Shown here in pieces: positions 44,289 through 53,591 of a stretch of DNA of 64,000 nt. Made by a program: the position numbers and the translations under genes. The notes under the pieces are model-generated. The model was given only the letters and a program-made list of their open reading frames with translations. It ran no database searches and was not told the DNA's origin. This stretch comes from Clostridium ihumii AP5 (GTDB lineage Bacteria; Bacillota; Clostridia; Clostridiales; Clostridiaceae). Location of the stretch: contig NZ_CCAT010000065.1 of NCBI RefSeq assembly GCF_000612845.1, forward strand, positions 147,221-211,220, written 5' to 3'. The stretch's first letter is position 1, and every line of letters starts with the position of its first letter.

Positions 44289-44715
44289 TATAGGGTTCCA
44301 AGTTCAAATTCAAAGCAATCTCTTTATCAAATGATAATTATAGGCTTAGAAGTTATTTGCATAATTGCATTTTAAACTAATCACCAATTATAGAACTTCC
44401 CGGGGATTAAAATCACCGCTACAATATTTTATTTGTACTTCAAATAAAATTAATATAATACTTATCCATAAAAAGTTCATTTTGTAGAATAAATTCCCCA
44501 TTATAATATTCTTACTAATCATAGTTTTAATAGTAACTCTAACTATTAATTGGAATATTTTTCAATATATGTTTTAACTAATTTGCTTAGCAACTTATTA
44601 TATAAATTGATTAAAAAAACTGAGACTTCAGTTTTATCCTTCATTGTTAATTTGTGATTTTTGTATAACACTTTAAATTGCTCTTTATCAATATGAATAA
44701 GAATAATTGTATCTT
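44289..44715. repeat. Intergenic modular repeat, copy D (type 1)
   Basis: This copy starts TATAGGGTTCCAAGTTCAAA and contains, from about 44401 to 44655, a block nearly identical to that in copy E at 57214-57465, including AACTATTAATT and TATATGTTTTAACTAATTT. The AAAACTGAGACTTCAGTTTT hairpin is perfect. The right terminal repeat seen in copy E is missing; the copy ends next to the fliY terminator. It fills most of the 754-base gap. Confidence 0.75.
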
Positions 44716-44744
44716 CCAGCTAGTTCCTTATATAATATTTTCAT

Positions 44745-44776
44745 AAAAAAAGAAGCATTAAAATGCTCCTTTTTTA
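44745..44776 (-). terminator. Terminator of the chemotaxis-fliM-fliY operon
   Basis: On the minus strand GGAGCATT pairs with AATGCTTC (one G-U pair) across a short loop, followed by seven T. The left edge of the fliY stop codon overlaps the A tract. Confidence 0.85.
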
Positions 44777-45940
44777 TCTTCCCAAACTCTTAATTCTCTC
44801 TTCACCACTTACTATACCAGTAATTTTTATGCCAAAATTTTCGTCAACAACGACAACTTCTCCATAAGCTATTTTCTTGCCATTTACTAGTACATCTACC
44901 GGTTCTTCTGCTAAAGAATCTAACTCAATTAGCGACCCTGCACTTAAATCTAAAATATCTCTAATATTTTTTCTTGTTCTACCAAGTACTACCGAAACTT
45001 CTAACGGAACATCCATTATTAAATCTATGTTATGAGGTAAATTCATAGTTTGTTTTGGTTGCAACTGTGAAAAACTTGCCTCTTTAACTTGAACTGGTTC
45101 CACTCTATCTTCTATTGGTTTAGGCTCATACTGATAATCATAATTACTGTTCGAAACTTGTGATTCTATACTTCTTGCTGGTTCAGTTTTTGACTCCTCA
45201 TAAGTAGTTTGTGCTACTTGTGCCTTTGGAGCTTCCTCCACAGGTGCTTGAGGTTCTGAATCTTCTGTCCCCATCATTATAGAAACTATTTTTTGAGCAG
45301 TAACTAATGGTAAAACCTGCATTATATTACTATCAACCAACTCATCTATATTCATTCTGAAAGAAATAAATGCTACATCTTCATCATCATTTATTTCTTC
45401 CGATATTGGTATAGTTTTCTCTTCACATATACTTGAAACTGGAGGAGATATGTTTACTTCTCTTCTAAACATAGTTGCCATAGAAGTTGCTGAGGAACCA
45501 ATCATTTGATTCATCGCTTCTGAAACTGCACTAATTTCAATTTCTGAAAGTTCTAGACTTCCCTCAACTTTTCCATCTCCGCCCATCATCAAATTGGCAA
45601 TTACAGCTGCATCACTTATTTTCATAATAAGTAGATTTCCGCCTACTATACCACTAGTATATTGAACATCTAAAACAACATTAGGTGTTTCAAAACTATC
45701 CTTTACTTTTTTTAATGAACTTACTTGTATTGTTGGTGTAGTTATGTTAACTTTTCTTCCAATAATAGTAGAAAGCGCTGTAGCCGCTGATCCCATTGAA
45801 ATATTTCCAACTTCACCAAGAAGATCTTTTTCTATATCACTAAAAACTTCTCTATCTTCACTTATTTCCTCTGTAGAAGATGAATCTCCACCATTTAAAA
45901 GAGAATCTATTTCTTCTTGAGATAGAAATTCGTTATTCAT
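44774..45940 (-). CDS. fliY: Flagellar motor switch phosphatase FliY (FliN-type)
   Basis: FliY is the Gram-positive switch protein that also dephosphorylates CheY-P. The 388-aa protein begins with a CheY-P-binding peptide, EFLSQEEIDSLLNGGD, followed by a CheC-like domain with both phosphatase helices (EVGNISMGSAATALS near 43-57 and EAMNQMIGSSATSMA near 140-155). A Pro/Glu-rich linker leads to the C-terminal FliN/SpoA domain MDVPLEVSVVLGRTRKNIRDILDLSAGSLIELD. It overlaps fliM by eight bases. Confidence 0.95.
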   Translation of the reverse strand: MNNEFLSQEEIDSLLNGGDSSSTEEISEDREVFSDIEKDLLGEVGNISMGSAATALSTIIGRKVNITTPTIQVSSLKKVKDSFETPNVVLDVQYTSGIVGGNLLIMKISDAAVIANLMMGGDGKVEGSLELSEIEISAVSEAMNQMIGSSATSMATMFRREVNISPPVSSICEEKTIPISEEINDDEDVAFISFRMNIDELVDSNIMQVLPLVTAQKIVSIMMGTEDSEPQAPVEEAPKAQVAQTTYEESKTEPARSIESQVSNSNYDYQYEPKPIEDRVEPVQVKEASFSQLQPKQTMNLPHNIDLIMDVPLEVSVVLGRTRKNIRDILDLSAGSLIELDSLAEEPVDVLVNGKKIAYGEVVVVDENFGIKITGIVSGEERIKSLGR

Positions 45941-46928
45941 ACTTATTCACATCCTCACCTATAAATTCTAATACTTGAACTGCTCTATGCTTTCCACTTA
46001 ATCCTGGTTTAGCCATGTACGTTAATTGTTTTTCTACATAAACTTCTACTGAATCATCTATAGCACTATTAAGCTTTATAACATCTCCTACATTTAACAT
46101 TAAAAAATCTTCTACTGTAATTTCAGCTCTACCTATAACAGATGATACTTCTACATTAATTGAATCTAAATTCTTTCTTACTTTAGTTTTAGATTCTCTA
46201 TTAACATCCTCATCTTCATCACTAAACCAATATCTTGTAACTAATTTATCTAATACTTTTTCTATACTTAAATATGGAATACATATATTCATAAGCATAG
46301 ATGTATTAAGCATTTCAACAGTAAATGTTATAAGTGCAACTGGTTCATTAGGTGCTAATGTTTGATTTAACGCTGGATTTGTTTCTATATCATTTATCTC
46401 TGGTTCAACATCTAATATATCTTCCCATGCAAGTTTTAAATTAGAAATTAACCCAGCATTTAAAACCTTTATAAGATTTTTTTCTATTTCTGTAAGTTCT
46501 TTTAATTTAGGCTTCTTATAACCTGAACCTCCTGCTAAAACATCATACATTCTAAGAACAAACTCTGCATTTGTTTCAAGTAATATATCCCCACTTAATG
46601 GTGGCATTTTAAAAAGTGTAAGCACTGTCGGATTAGGTACAGAGTGTATGAACTCTTCATAAGTTATTTGCTGAACACTCTCTACCCTAACCTTTATATT
46701 ACTTCTAAGCTGTGCAGTTAAATAATTAGAAATTATTCTACTGTAATTATCATGAACAAGCTCCAAAGTTCTTATATGATCTTTAGTAAACTTTTGAGGC
46801 CTTCTGAAATCGTAAGGCTTAGCCTTTACTTTTTCTTCTTTGGTTTCTAATGATTCTGCCTCTAAGTCCCCAGAAGATAAAGCAAGCAAAAGAGCATCTA
46901 TTTCGCTTTGAGACAATACTTCTGACAT
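45933..46928 (-). CDS. fliM: Flagellar motor switch protein FliM
   Basis: FliM is the middle layer of the switch and receives CheY-P. The 331-aa protein has the N-terminal CheY-binding motif EVLSQSEIDALLLALS. The CheC-like central domain lacks phosphatase residues, and the SpoA-like C-terminal domain is INVEVSSVIGRAEITVEDFLMLNVGDVIKL. The gene overlaps fliY. It is here at the end of the che operon rather than beside fliL as in Bacillus. Confidence 0.96.
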   Translation of the reverse strand: MSEVLSQSEIDALLLALSSGDLEAESLETKEEKVKAKPYDFRRPQKFTKDHIRTLELVHDNYSRIISNYLTAQLRSNIKVRVESVQQITYEEFIHSVPNPTVLTLFKMPPLSGDILLETNAEFVLRMYDVLAGGSGYKKPKLKELTEIEKNLIKVLNAGLISNLKLAWEDILDVEPEINDIETNPALNQTLAPNEPVALITFTVEMLNTSMLMNICIPYLSIEKVLDKLVTRYWFSDEDEDVNRESKTKVRKNLDSINVEVSSVIGRAEITVEDFLMLNVGDVIKLNSAIDDSVEVYVEKQLTYMAKPGLSGKHRAVQVLEFIGEDVNKYE

Positions 46929-46959
46929 TACTCTACCTCATTCCTATATACGTAGATTT

Positions 46960-47361
46960 TTATATATTAATTTTATCAAAGTCTAATAAAGTTATAATTC
47001 TATCTTTTAAGTTTATTACCCCTTTGATAAATATCTTTTCCTTTTCTCCTAAAGCTCTTTCTACGGAACTATCTTCTATGTCTAAAACTTCATCTACAGA
47101 ATCAACAGTTATGCCAACTGATTCATCTTCTAAGTTTAAGATTATAATGTTTTGTTCCTCTGCATAACTAGGATTCATATCCAATATTAAATTGATATCT
47201 AATATTGTTATTATTATTCCTCTTAAATTTATAAGTCCTTTTATATGGCTTGGAGCTTTGGGTACCATTGTAATATTAGTCATATCACTTATGCTTTGAA
47301 CTTTGCTAGTTTCAACAGCAAATTGTTCATCCCCAATCTTAAATACAACAACTTGCATCAC
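46960..47361 (-). CDS. cheW: Chemotaxis coupling protein CheW (first copy)
   Basis: CheW links receptors to the kinase CheA. The 133-aa protein starts MMQVVVFKIGDEQFAVETSKVQSI and has HIKGLINLRGIIITILDINLIL, the conserved receptor-contact strand. It ends with IFIKGVINLKDRIITLLDFDKI. It lies between cheY and fliM. A second, more divergent cheW is at 53134 in the same operon. Confidence 0.94.
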   Translation of the reverse strand: MMQVVVFKIGDEQFAVETSKVQSISDMTNITMVPKAPSHIKGLINLRGIIITILDINLILDMNPSYAEEQNIIILNLEDESVGITVDSVDEVLDIEDSSVERALGEKEKIFIKGVINLKDRIITLLDFDKINI

Positions 47362-47369
47362 AATTCCCC

Positions 47370-47729
47370 CTATCCAATTACTTTATTTATAGCTTCTAAA
47401 ACCCTATCTGCTTGGAACGGCTTAACTATAAAATCTTTTGCACCTGCCTTTATGGCATCCATTACCATGCTTTGTTGACCCATCGCACTACACATTATTA
47501 TTTTAGCTGCTGGATCAAAAGCTTTGATAGCTTTAACTGCTTCAATACCATCCATATCAGGCATTGTTATATCCATAGTAACTACATCTGGTTTTTCTGC
47601 TTTATAAATTTCAACTGCTTTAATACCGTTAGGTGCTTCTCCCACAACTGTAAATCCATTCTTTTCTAATATATCCTTTATCATCATTCTCATAAACGTT
47701 GCATCATCAACTATTAATACTTTAGCCAT
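47370..47729 (-). CDS. cheY: Chemotaxis response regulator CheY
   Basis: A 119-aa single receiver domain. The acidic pocket is VDDATF (Asp8-Asp9), the phosphorylated Asp lies in TMDITMPDMDG (about residue 54), and the conserved Thr/Ser and Lys are in IIMCSAM and IVKPFQ. CheY-P binds FliM and FliY. Its ATG overlaps the cheC stop by eight bases, which suggests that the response regulator and its phosphatase are made in proportion. Confidence 0.96.
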   Translation of the reverse strand: MAKVLIVDDATFMRMMIKDILEKNGFTVVGEAPNGIKAVEIYKAEKPDVVTMDITMPDMDGIEAVKAIKAFDPAAKIIMCSAMGQQSMVMDAIKAGAKDFIVKPFQADRVLEAINKVIG

Positions 47730-48336
47730 TTAAATTTCCCTCCATTATTCCTAAAGATTTTAGTATTTTTTCTAGTGAACCAGGCATCGGAACATAATAA
47801 AAATGCCCATTCAAAGTTTCATTTTCTTGAACAAATTCCGTTTCAATATCTAAAACATAATCTCCATACTGTCCAGCTTCCATAAACGTTGTAGTTAAAA
47901 TTGCACATATCATGTCTGATGCTATTGCTGGAACAGACAATGATAGTTGTAAATTGGTAAGCGATGCTATTGCATTTATATACGTACCTGAGATTATATT
48001 TCCTATTTCACCTAAAACTGAAATTCCAAGTTCATTTATTTCATCATTATAACTTCCACAAAGACTACCAACTATATTTATTAGAGATTGTTCTTCTATT
48101 ATGAAAAGCATATTTCCAGGAGCTTCACCTAAAACTCTTGTAACAACTGCATAAACACAACTTTCACAATCACTTTCAAATAATTCTTCGTATCTAATTA
48201 GATTAACCTTAGGAAAAGTTATATCGATTTTTTTATTTAAAAGTTTAGATAGTGCTGTTGCTGAATTTCCTATTCCAATATTTCCGACTTCTCTTAGAGC
48301 ATCTAACTCAATATCACTAAATTTGCTATATTCCAA
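47722..48336 (-). CDS. cheC: CheY-P phosphatase CheC
   Basis: CheC removes phosphate from CheY-P and binds CheD. The 204-aa protein has both active-site helices: LREVGNIGIGNSATALSKLL (about 14-33) and LGEIGNIISGTYINAIASL (about 109-127), each with the key Glu and Asn. CheD is encoded in the same operon (52636), so the CheC-CheD adaptation loop known from Bacillus is present. It lies 14 bases after cheA. Confidence 0.94.
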   Translation of the reverse strand: MEYSKFSDIELDALREVGNIGIGNSATALSKLLNKKIDITFPKVNLIRYEELFESDCESCVYAVVTRVLGEAPGNMLFIIEEQSLINIVGSLCGSYNDEINELGISVLGEIGNIISGTYINAIASLTNLQLSLSVPAIASDMICAILTTTFMEAGQYGDYVLDIETEFVQENETLNGHFYYVPMPGSLEKILKSLGIMEGNLNG

Positions 48337-48350
48337 GTCTTAACACCTCC

Positions 48351-50768
48351 TTATATTAAGGCTGCAACATCCAATATTAGTGTTACTAGTCCATCTCCTA
48401 AGATTGTAGCTCCTATATATTCATCAGTATTCTTTAATGTTTTTCCAAAAGATTTAATAACTATCTCTTGTTGTCCTAATAGAGAATCTACAAGTAATCC
48501 AACTTCTTTTTCTCCAATTTTAGCTATCACTACATATTTTTTTCCATGATTTACTTCTTCTAAACCTAATTTTTCATTTACTCTTATAAGGTTAATTATA
48601 TTATCGTTATATATAATTACTTCTTTATTATTAGTCTTCTTAGTCATTTCATCTTTATATTCTATAACTCTATCTATATATCCTAAAGATATAGCCATAG
48701 TTTCTGTTCCAACCTTTACTAGTAAAGCTTGGATAATTTGTAATGTTAGTGGAAGTCTAATTATAAAGCTAGTTCCTTTACCTTCTTCACTTATAGCTTC
48801 TACCGATCCACCTAGTGTAGAAATTTTTGTTTTTACAACATCCATTCCTACGCCTCTACCAGAAACGTCTGTAACTACTTCGTTAGTACTAAAACCTTGA
48901 CTAAATATTAAATTTTTAATATCACTTTCAGTCATTCCTTCAGTATTTATACCTACTCTTTCAGCTTTAGCTCTAATTTTATCTACTTTTAGTCCAGCAC
49001 CATCATCTTCAACTTTTATTACTGCTTTAGTACCTTCTGAATACGCAATAAGTTTTATCTTACCACGAGGATCTTTTCCTTGTTTAATTCTTTCTTCTGG
49101 ACTTTCAATTCCATGATCTGCAGCATTTCTTAATAAGTGGATTAATGGTTCACCTATTTCTTCTATTACGGTTCTATCAAGCTCTGTATCTTGTCCTTGT
49201 ATTTCAAAATCAAATTCTTTTCCAAGTTCTATAGATAAATCTCTTATCATTCTTGGGAATCTATTGAATACAGTATCTAAAGATAACATTCTAATCTTCA
49301 TTACTAAGTCTTGTAAATCAGATGTACTTCTAGCCACTTGTTCCAAAGTTTCATTTAGTTCAGGTATTTTATGATTTGAACTTATTTGTTCTAATCTTGT
49401 TCTATGAATAACTAGCTCAGAAACCATATTCATAAATTTATCAAGTCTCTCTAAATCAACTCTAACAGATTGTCCAACAGTTCTTCCCTTTGGATGTTTT
49501 TCTGAACCATTTTTCTCATTTGCTTTTTTCTTTTCAGTTTTTGGTTTTTCACTAGAATTCTTTTTTATTTCTTTAGGTTTTATCTCTTCTTTTTTTACTT
49601 CTTTATTATTAGCATTTTCTTTAATTTTGTTTTCTTTTGGCTTACTACTTGCAGATTTTTCATCTATTTCTGTTACCGATACTAAGCTAATTTCTGAAAT
49701 TGACTTAATTGCATTTTCAATTTCTTCAGAACTTTTTTGAGTTAAATAAACAAAATTTATATCTAAATCAAAATTTTCATTTTCCAAATCTTCAAGTACT
49801 GGATTAGATTTTAAAATCTCTCCATATTCTTCTAGTTTTTGCATTATAATGAATACTCTAGCTGACTTTAATAAAGTTCCTTCATCTAGTTCTATATTTA
49901 TATTATAAGGATTATATCCGTTCTGTCTAGCTTGTTTTATAACATCTAAGTCATATTCATTTAAATTGCAATTTTGAGATACTAGATTTGCTCTACTTTT
50001 AGCTATTTCAAAAACATCTACATTTTTAACTTCTGAAATATCTTCCAGTGATTTTTGTATCTTTTCTTTACATTCTTTAGTTACATATGCAAAATTTATA
50101 TCTAAATCAAAATTTTCATTTTCTAAATCTTCTAAAGTAGGATAAGCTTTTATTATCTCTCCATATTCTTCTAATTTTTGTACTATTATAAATGTTCTAG
50201 CTGACTTTAATATAGTACCCTCATCTAATTTGATATGAATATTAAATGCATTAAACCCACTATCTTCAGCTTGTTTTATAACATTTAAATCATATTCGTT
50301 AAAATTAACAACATTCTCTTCTAATGCATTATTTTCAATTTCTTCATCTTCAACAAATTCTTTAGTGTCAGATTCCTCTTCTGATACTTCACTTTGTGAA
50401 ATTCCTTCTAAGTGTTCTACTATTTCTGATACATCCATATCTAACTCATCACCATCTGAAATAGTATTAACCATATTTTCTAAGGTATCCAAGCATTTAA
50501 ATAATACTGTTACAACTTTTGGAGTAACACTAAGTTCTCCTTCTCTAAATTTAGATAATACATCTTCCATTTTATGAGTAAGTTCTGCCATAGTGCTATA
50601 ACCCATAGTTGCAGCCATGCCTTTAATAGTGTGAGCCACCCTAAATATTTGATCTAATATTTCTTTATCATTTGGCTCTTGTTCTAAAATAAGGAGACTT
50701 TCATTTAAAGTTTGAAGATTATCCATTGACTCTTCTAAAAACATTGAAAGGTATTGAGACGTATCCAT
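48351..50768 (-). CDS. cheA: Chemotaxis histidine kinase CheA with duplicated P2 domain
   Basis: CheA passes phosphate to CheY and CheB. The 805-aa protein has P1 with His46 in RVAHTIKGMAATMGY, then two P2-like domains in tandem (about 158-265 and 270-372), a Lys/Glu-rich linker (about 375-425), P3, the P4 kinase domain (HLLRNAADHGIESP, VEDDGAGL, FSQGFSTNEVVTDVSGRGVGMDVV, GKGTSFIIRLPLTL) and P5 (CheW-like). The two P2 copies are alike along their whole length, both containing EYDLxVIKQA, LDEGTxLKSARxFII and LENENFDLDINF. Usual CheA proteins have one P2, and at about 670 aa are shorter. Confidence 0.95.
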   Translation of the reverse strand: MDTSQYLSMFLEESMDNLQTLNESLLILEQEPNDKEILDQIFRVAHTIKGMAATMGYSTMAELTHKMEDVLSKFREGELSVTPKVVTVLFKCLDTLENMVNTISDGDELDMDVSEIVEHLEGISQSEVSEEESDTKEFVEDEEIENNALEENVVNFNEYDLNVIKQAEDSGFNAFNIHIKLDEGTILKSARTFIIVQKLEEYGEIIKAYPTLEDLENENFDLDINFAYVTKECKEKIQKSLEDISEVKNVDVFEIAKSRANLVSQNCNLNEYDLDVIKQARQNGYNPYNINIELDEGTLLKSARVFIIMQKLEEYGEILKSNPVLEDLENENFDLDINFVYLTQKSSEEIENAIKSISEISLVSVTEIDEKSASSKPKENKIKENANNKEVKKEEIKPKEIKKNSSEKPKTEKKKANEKNGSEKHPKGRTVGQSVRVDLERLDKFMNMVSELVIHRTRLEQISSNHKIPELNETLEQVARSTSDLQDLVMKIRMLSLDTVFNRFPRMIRDLSIELGKEFDFEIQGQDTELDRTVIEEIGEPLIHLLRNAADHGIESPEERIKQGKDPRGKIKLIAYSEGTKAVIKVEDDGAGLKVDKIRAKAERVGINTEGMTESDIKNLIFSQGFSTNEVVTDVSGRGVGMDVVKTKISTLGGSVEAISEEGKGTSFIIRLPLTLQIIQALLVKVGTETMAISLGYIDRVIEYKDEMTKKTNNKEVIIYNDNIINLIRVNEKLGLEEVNHGKKYVVIAKIGEKEVGLLVDSLLGQQEIVIKSFGKTLKNTDEYIGATILGDGLVTLILDVAALI

Positions 50769-50779
50769 ATTATTCCTCC

Positions 50780-51544
50780 TTAAAGCTTCCTATAAATAAA
50801 AGTAGATACTTTTTCAAAGTTAAATGCTTTGTAATTATATATACTCTCTGTAGCACCTACAAAAAGTATCCCTCCTTTTTTTAAGGACTTGCTAAATTTT
50901 TCATATATTTTGTCTTTTACATCTTGATTGAAATATATAACTACATTTCTACAAACTATTATATCAAAATTATTTTCATAGTTATCTAAAATTAAATCAT
51001 GTTTTTTAAAAGTTATATTCTTTTTTAATTTATTATCTATATTGTACACTCCACCATCATTTGCAAAATATTTTTTAAGCAATTGTTGTGGCACAGTTTT
51101 TATTTCTAAAGAATTATATTGACCCTTTTTAGCTTTATTTAGTATGGTATTATCTAAATCAGTAGCTAAAATTTTATGATTTACACCTGGTGACATTTCA
51201 TCTAATATCATTGCTAAAGTATATGGTTCAGCTCCTATGGAACAAGCAGCACTCCAAATTTTTAAAGGAGTATTATATTGAAAATCACTCTTTATAACAT
51301 CTTTAAATTCATTAAATATCTCAGGATTTCTAAAAAACTCTGTAACATTTATAGTTAAGTAATCTATAAATTTTTCTCTTTGGCCTAAATCACTTTTTAG
51401 TAGCTTTATATACTCATCAATTGTACTTACTCCAACTCTTGTCATTAAACTTTGAATTCTTCTATGCAATTGATTTGATTTATATGCTGTTAAATCTATT
51501 CCTATTTCTTTTTTTACCCATGCCTCTAACGGTTTAAAATCCAT
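50780..51544 (-). CDS. cheR: Chemoreceptor methyltransferase CheR
   Basis: CheR methylates receptor glutamates with S-adenosylmethionine for adaptation. The 254-aa protein has the N-terminal helical domain (LHRRIQSLMTRVGVSTIDEYIKLLK), the SAM pocket IWSAACSIGAEPYTLAMIL near 93-111, ILATDLD, and FDIIVCRNVVIYFNQDVKDKIYEKFSKSLKKGGILFVGATES. It lies between cheB and cheA in the operon. Confidence 0.96.
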   Translation of the reverse strand: MDFKPLEAWVKKEIGIDLTAYKSNQLHRRIQSLMTRVGVSTIDEYIKLLKSDLGQREKFIDYLTINVTEFFRNPEIFNEFKDVIKSDFQYNTPLKIWSAACSIGAEPYTLAMILDEMSPGVNHKILATDLDNTILNKAKKGQYNSLEIKTVPQQLLKKYFANDGGVYNIDNKLKKNITFKKHDLILDNYENNFDIIVCRNVVIYFNQDVKDKIYEKFSKSLKKGGILFVGATESIYNYKAFNFEKVSTFIYRKL

Positions 51545-51549
51545 TACTC

Positions 51550-52605
51550 TTATTCAACTCCTCTAACTATCTTAGCTATTCTACTTGAAATATGGTGTAA
51601 TGGCAGTACTTCATCTACTTTGTTTGTTTCAAATGCAGCTTTCGGCATTCCATATATTACGCATGTAGATTCATCTTCTGATATTGTATAGCCACCTTTA
51701 TTCTTAATTTCAATAGTTCCATTAGAACCATCTCTTCCCATTCCTGTTAATACCACACTTAAAAGTCCATTTCCATATACTTTTGCACATGAAATAAATA
51801 AATTATCTACTGCTGGCTTTACTCCACAAACAGGAGCACTGTCAACAAGTTTAATACTATTTCTTTCAACTTCCATATGGTATCCTGCTTTAGCTACATA
51901 AACAACATTTTTTTCAATATGCATGCCATGTTCTGCTTCCACAACCTTTAACCCACTTGATCTATCTAATCTTTCAGCAAATGCTTTAGTAAATCCTACT
52001 GGCATATGTTGAACGACAAATACCGGAACATCAAGATTTTTAGGTAATGCTGTAATAACAGTGTATAACGCTTTAGGTCCTCCAGTAGAAGCCCCAATTG
52101 CAACTGCACTTATTTTACTAATCCTTTTAACTTCACTTCTTTTTGTTCTCTCTACAAACGAAGGTTTTGTTCTATTTTTCATTGCAAATGAACTTTTTAA
52201 TGTTTTTTTTCCATTTCTAATTTTATCTATTAAATCTTCTTTTACTATATCTATGTCTAGTGATATAGATCCTGAAGGCTTACATACAAAATCAAAAGCA
52301 CCTAATTGAAGACAATCCATAGTGATTTCCGCACCATCTTTTGTTAATGAACTAAGCATAATGACTTTTGAATCTACTCTTTTTTCTTTTAACTTCTTAA
52401 GTGTAGTAATCCCATCCATTATAGGCATTTCAATATCTAATGTTATAATATCTGCATTTACTTCATCTAGTTTTTTTAAAAGATCTTGTCCATTTCTAGC
52501 AGTTGCTACAACTTCCATATCACTTTCTGAATTTATCATGTCAGATATTATTTTTCTCATAAGTGCGGAATCATCAACAACTATAACTTTCAACTTAGTA
52601 TTCAT
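51550..52605 (-). CDS. cheB: Chemotaxis methylesterase/glutaminase CheB
   Basis: CheB removes receptor methyl groups. The 351-aa protein has an N-terminal receiver (VVDDSALMRKI, phosphorylated Asp in TLDIEMPIMDG, CKPSG) and a C-terminal esterase with Ser in VAIGASTGGPKAL, VVQHMPVGFTKAFAERLD, and GMGRDGSNG. The Lys/Arg-rich linker is near 130-165. It is five bases upstream of cheR. Confidence 0.96.
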   Translation of the reverse strand: MNTKLKVIVVDDSALMRKIISDMINSESDMEVVATARNGQDLLKKLDEVNADIITLDIEMPIMDGITTLKKLKEKRVDSKVIMLSSLTKDGAEITMDCLQLGAFDFVCKPSGSISLDIDIVKEDLIDKIRNGKKTLKSSFAMKNRTKPSFVERTKRSEVKRISKISAVAIGASTGGPKALYTVITALPKNLDVPVFVVQHMPVGFTKAFAERLDRSSGLKVVEAEHGMHIEKNVVYVAKAGYHMEVERNSIKLVDSAPVCGVKPAVDNLFISCAKVYGNGLLSVVLTGMGRDGSNGTIEIKNKGGYTISEDESTCVIYGMPKAAFETNKVDEVLPLHHISSRIAKIVRGVE

Positions 52606-52635
52606 AAAGCATCACTCTCCATAAAAAATTATAGT

Positions 52636-53124
52636 TTAAATTTCTTTAATGCCTAGCCCAATAGTTTTAATCTGTAACATACCATTTACAGTACTTAATG
52701 TAATTGTCCTACCTTTATTTCCACCTACATCTTCTGCTTCTATAGATATATTGTTCTGTTTTAAAACTTCTCTTACGGCTTTTATATTTCTTTCTCCTAC
52801 ATCCATATTCATGCTTTTATCTGAAAAACTAAACATAGATGCTCCACCAGCAATTTTAGCTTTTATTAAGCTTTTATTTGCTCCTGCTTGTGTCATTTTC
52901 TTTATAAGAATAGGTATTGCTAAATCAGCAAATTTTAGTTCATTTGTCACTTTTGTAAACTTAGTACTGTCTGGTAGCATTATATGTGCAAGTCCACCTA
53001 TTTTAGTACGTTTATCAAATAAAGCTATCCCAATACAAGAACCAAGTCCAATAGTCATTAACGTGTCTGGATCTTTTGCTATATTTAAATCGCCTATACC
53101 AATTTTTATATTTTTACATTCCAT
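52636..53124 (-). CDS. cheD: Chemoreceptor glutamine deamidase CheD
   Basis: CheD deamidates receptor glutamines and stimulates CheC. The 162-aa protein has the conserved MTIGLGSCIGIALFD (Cys is catalytic) and GGLAHIMLPDS (His), followed by KIAGGASMF and ERNIKAVREVL. It lies 30 bases upstream of cheB and nine bases downstream of the second cheW. Confidence 0.95.
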   Translation of the reverse strand: MECKNIKIGIGDLNIAKDPDTLMTIGLGSCIGIALFDKRTKIGGLAHIMLPDSTKFTKVTNELKFADLAIPILIKKMTQAGANKSLIKAKIAGGASMFSFSDKSMNMDVGERNIKAVREVLKQNNISIEAEDVGGNKGRTITLSTVNGMLQIKTIGLGIKEI

Positions 53125-53133
53125 ATTTTCACC

Positions 53134-53580
53134 TTAATACACAAGTTCTTTTTCATCTTCTGATAATATAGTTGAAAGTGATAAAAATATTATTATTCTA
53201 TCTTTTTCCTTTATAAATCCCTTTATATATCTTTTTGAAATATCTGCTACCATTTCTGGTGATTCTTCTATCACTTCTTCTTTAACTGACTTTACTTCTG
53301 ACACAGAATCAACTATAATTCCTATCTTTCTATCGCCATCTCTTGTTACTATTATTTTTGAGTCATTACTTTTCTCATTTGTAAATCTATTAAATTTTTC
53401 TGATAGTGATATAACTGGTAGAATATTTCCTTCATAATTCATTATTCCTTTTAAAAACTGTGGAGAATCTGGCAATTCTGCTAATTCTTCATAATTTAAT
53501 ATTCTTTCCACTTCCATAATATCTCCAGAATAAAATTGATCTCCTATCATAAAGACCAACATCTTTATTTCATTACTCAT
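53134..53580 (-). CDS. cheW: Second CheW-like coupling protein
   Basis: A 148-aa CheW-domain protein, more diverged than the copy at 46960. MLVFMIGDQFYSGDIMEVERIL, FLKGIMNYEGNILPVISLSEKF and KRYIKGFIKEKDRIIIFLSL line up with the domain strands. The start is the ATG at 53578-53580 after GAGGGTGAATGC, just clear of the fapA stop. A longer frame into fapA is not needed. Two CheW proteins beside one CheA suggest different receptor sets, but no receptor gene is in the window. Confidence 0.88.
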   Translation of the reverse strand: MSNEIKMLVFMIGDQFYSGDIMEVERILNYEELAELPDSPQFLKGIMNYEGNILPVISLSEKFNRFTNEKSNDSKIIVTRDGDRKIGIIVDSVSEVKSVKEEVIEESPEMVADISKRYIKGFIKEKDRIIIFLSLSTILSEDEKELVY

Positions 53581-53591
53581 GCATTCACCCT

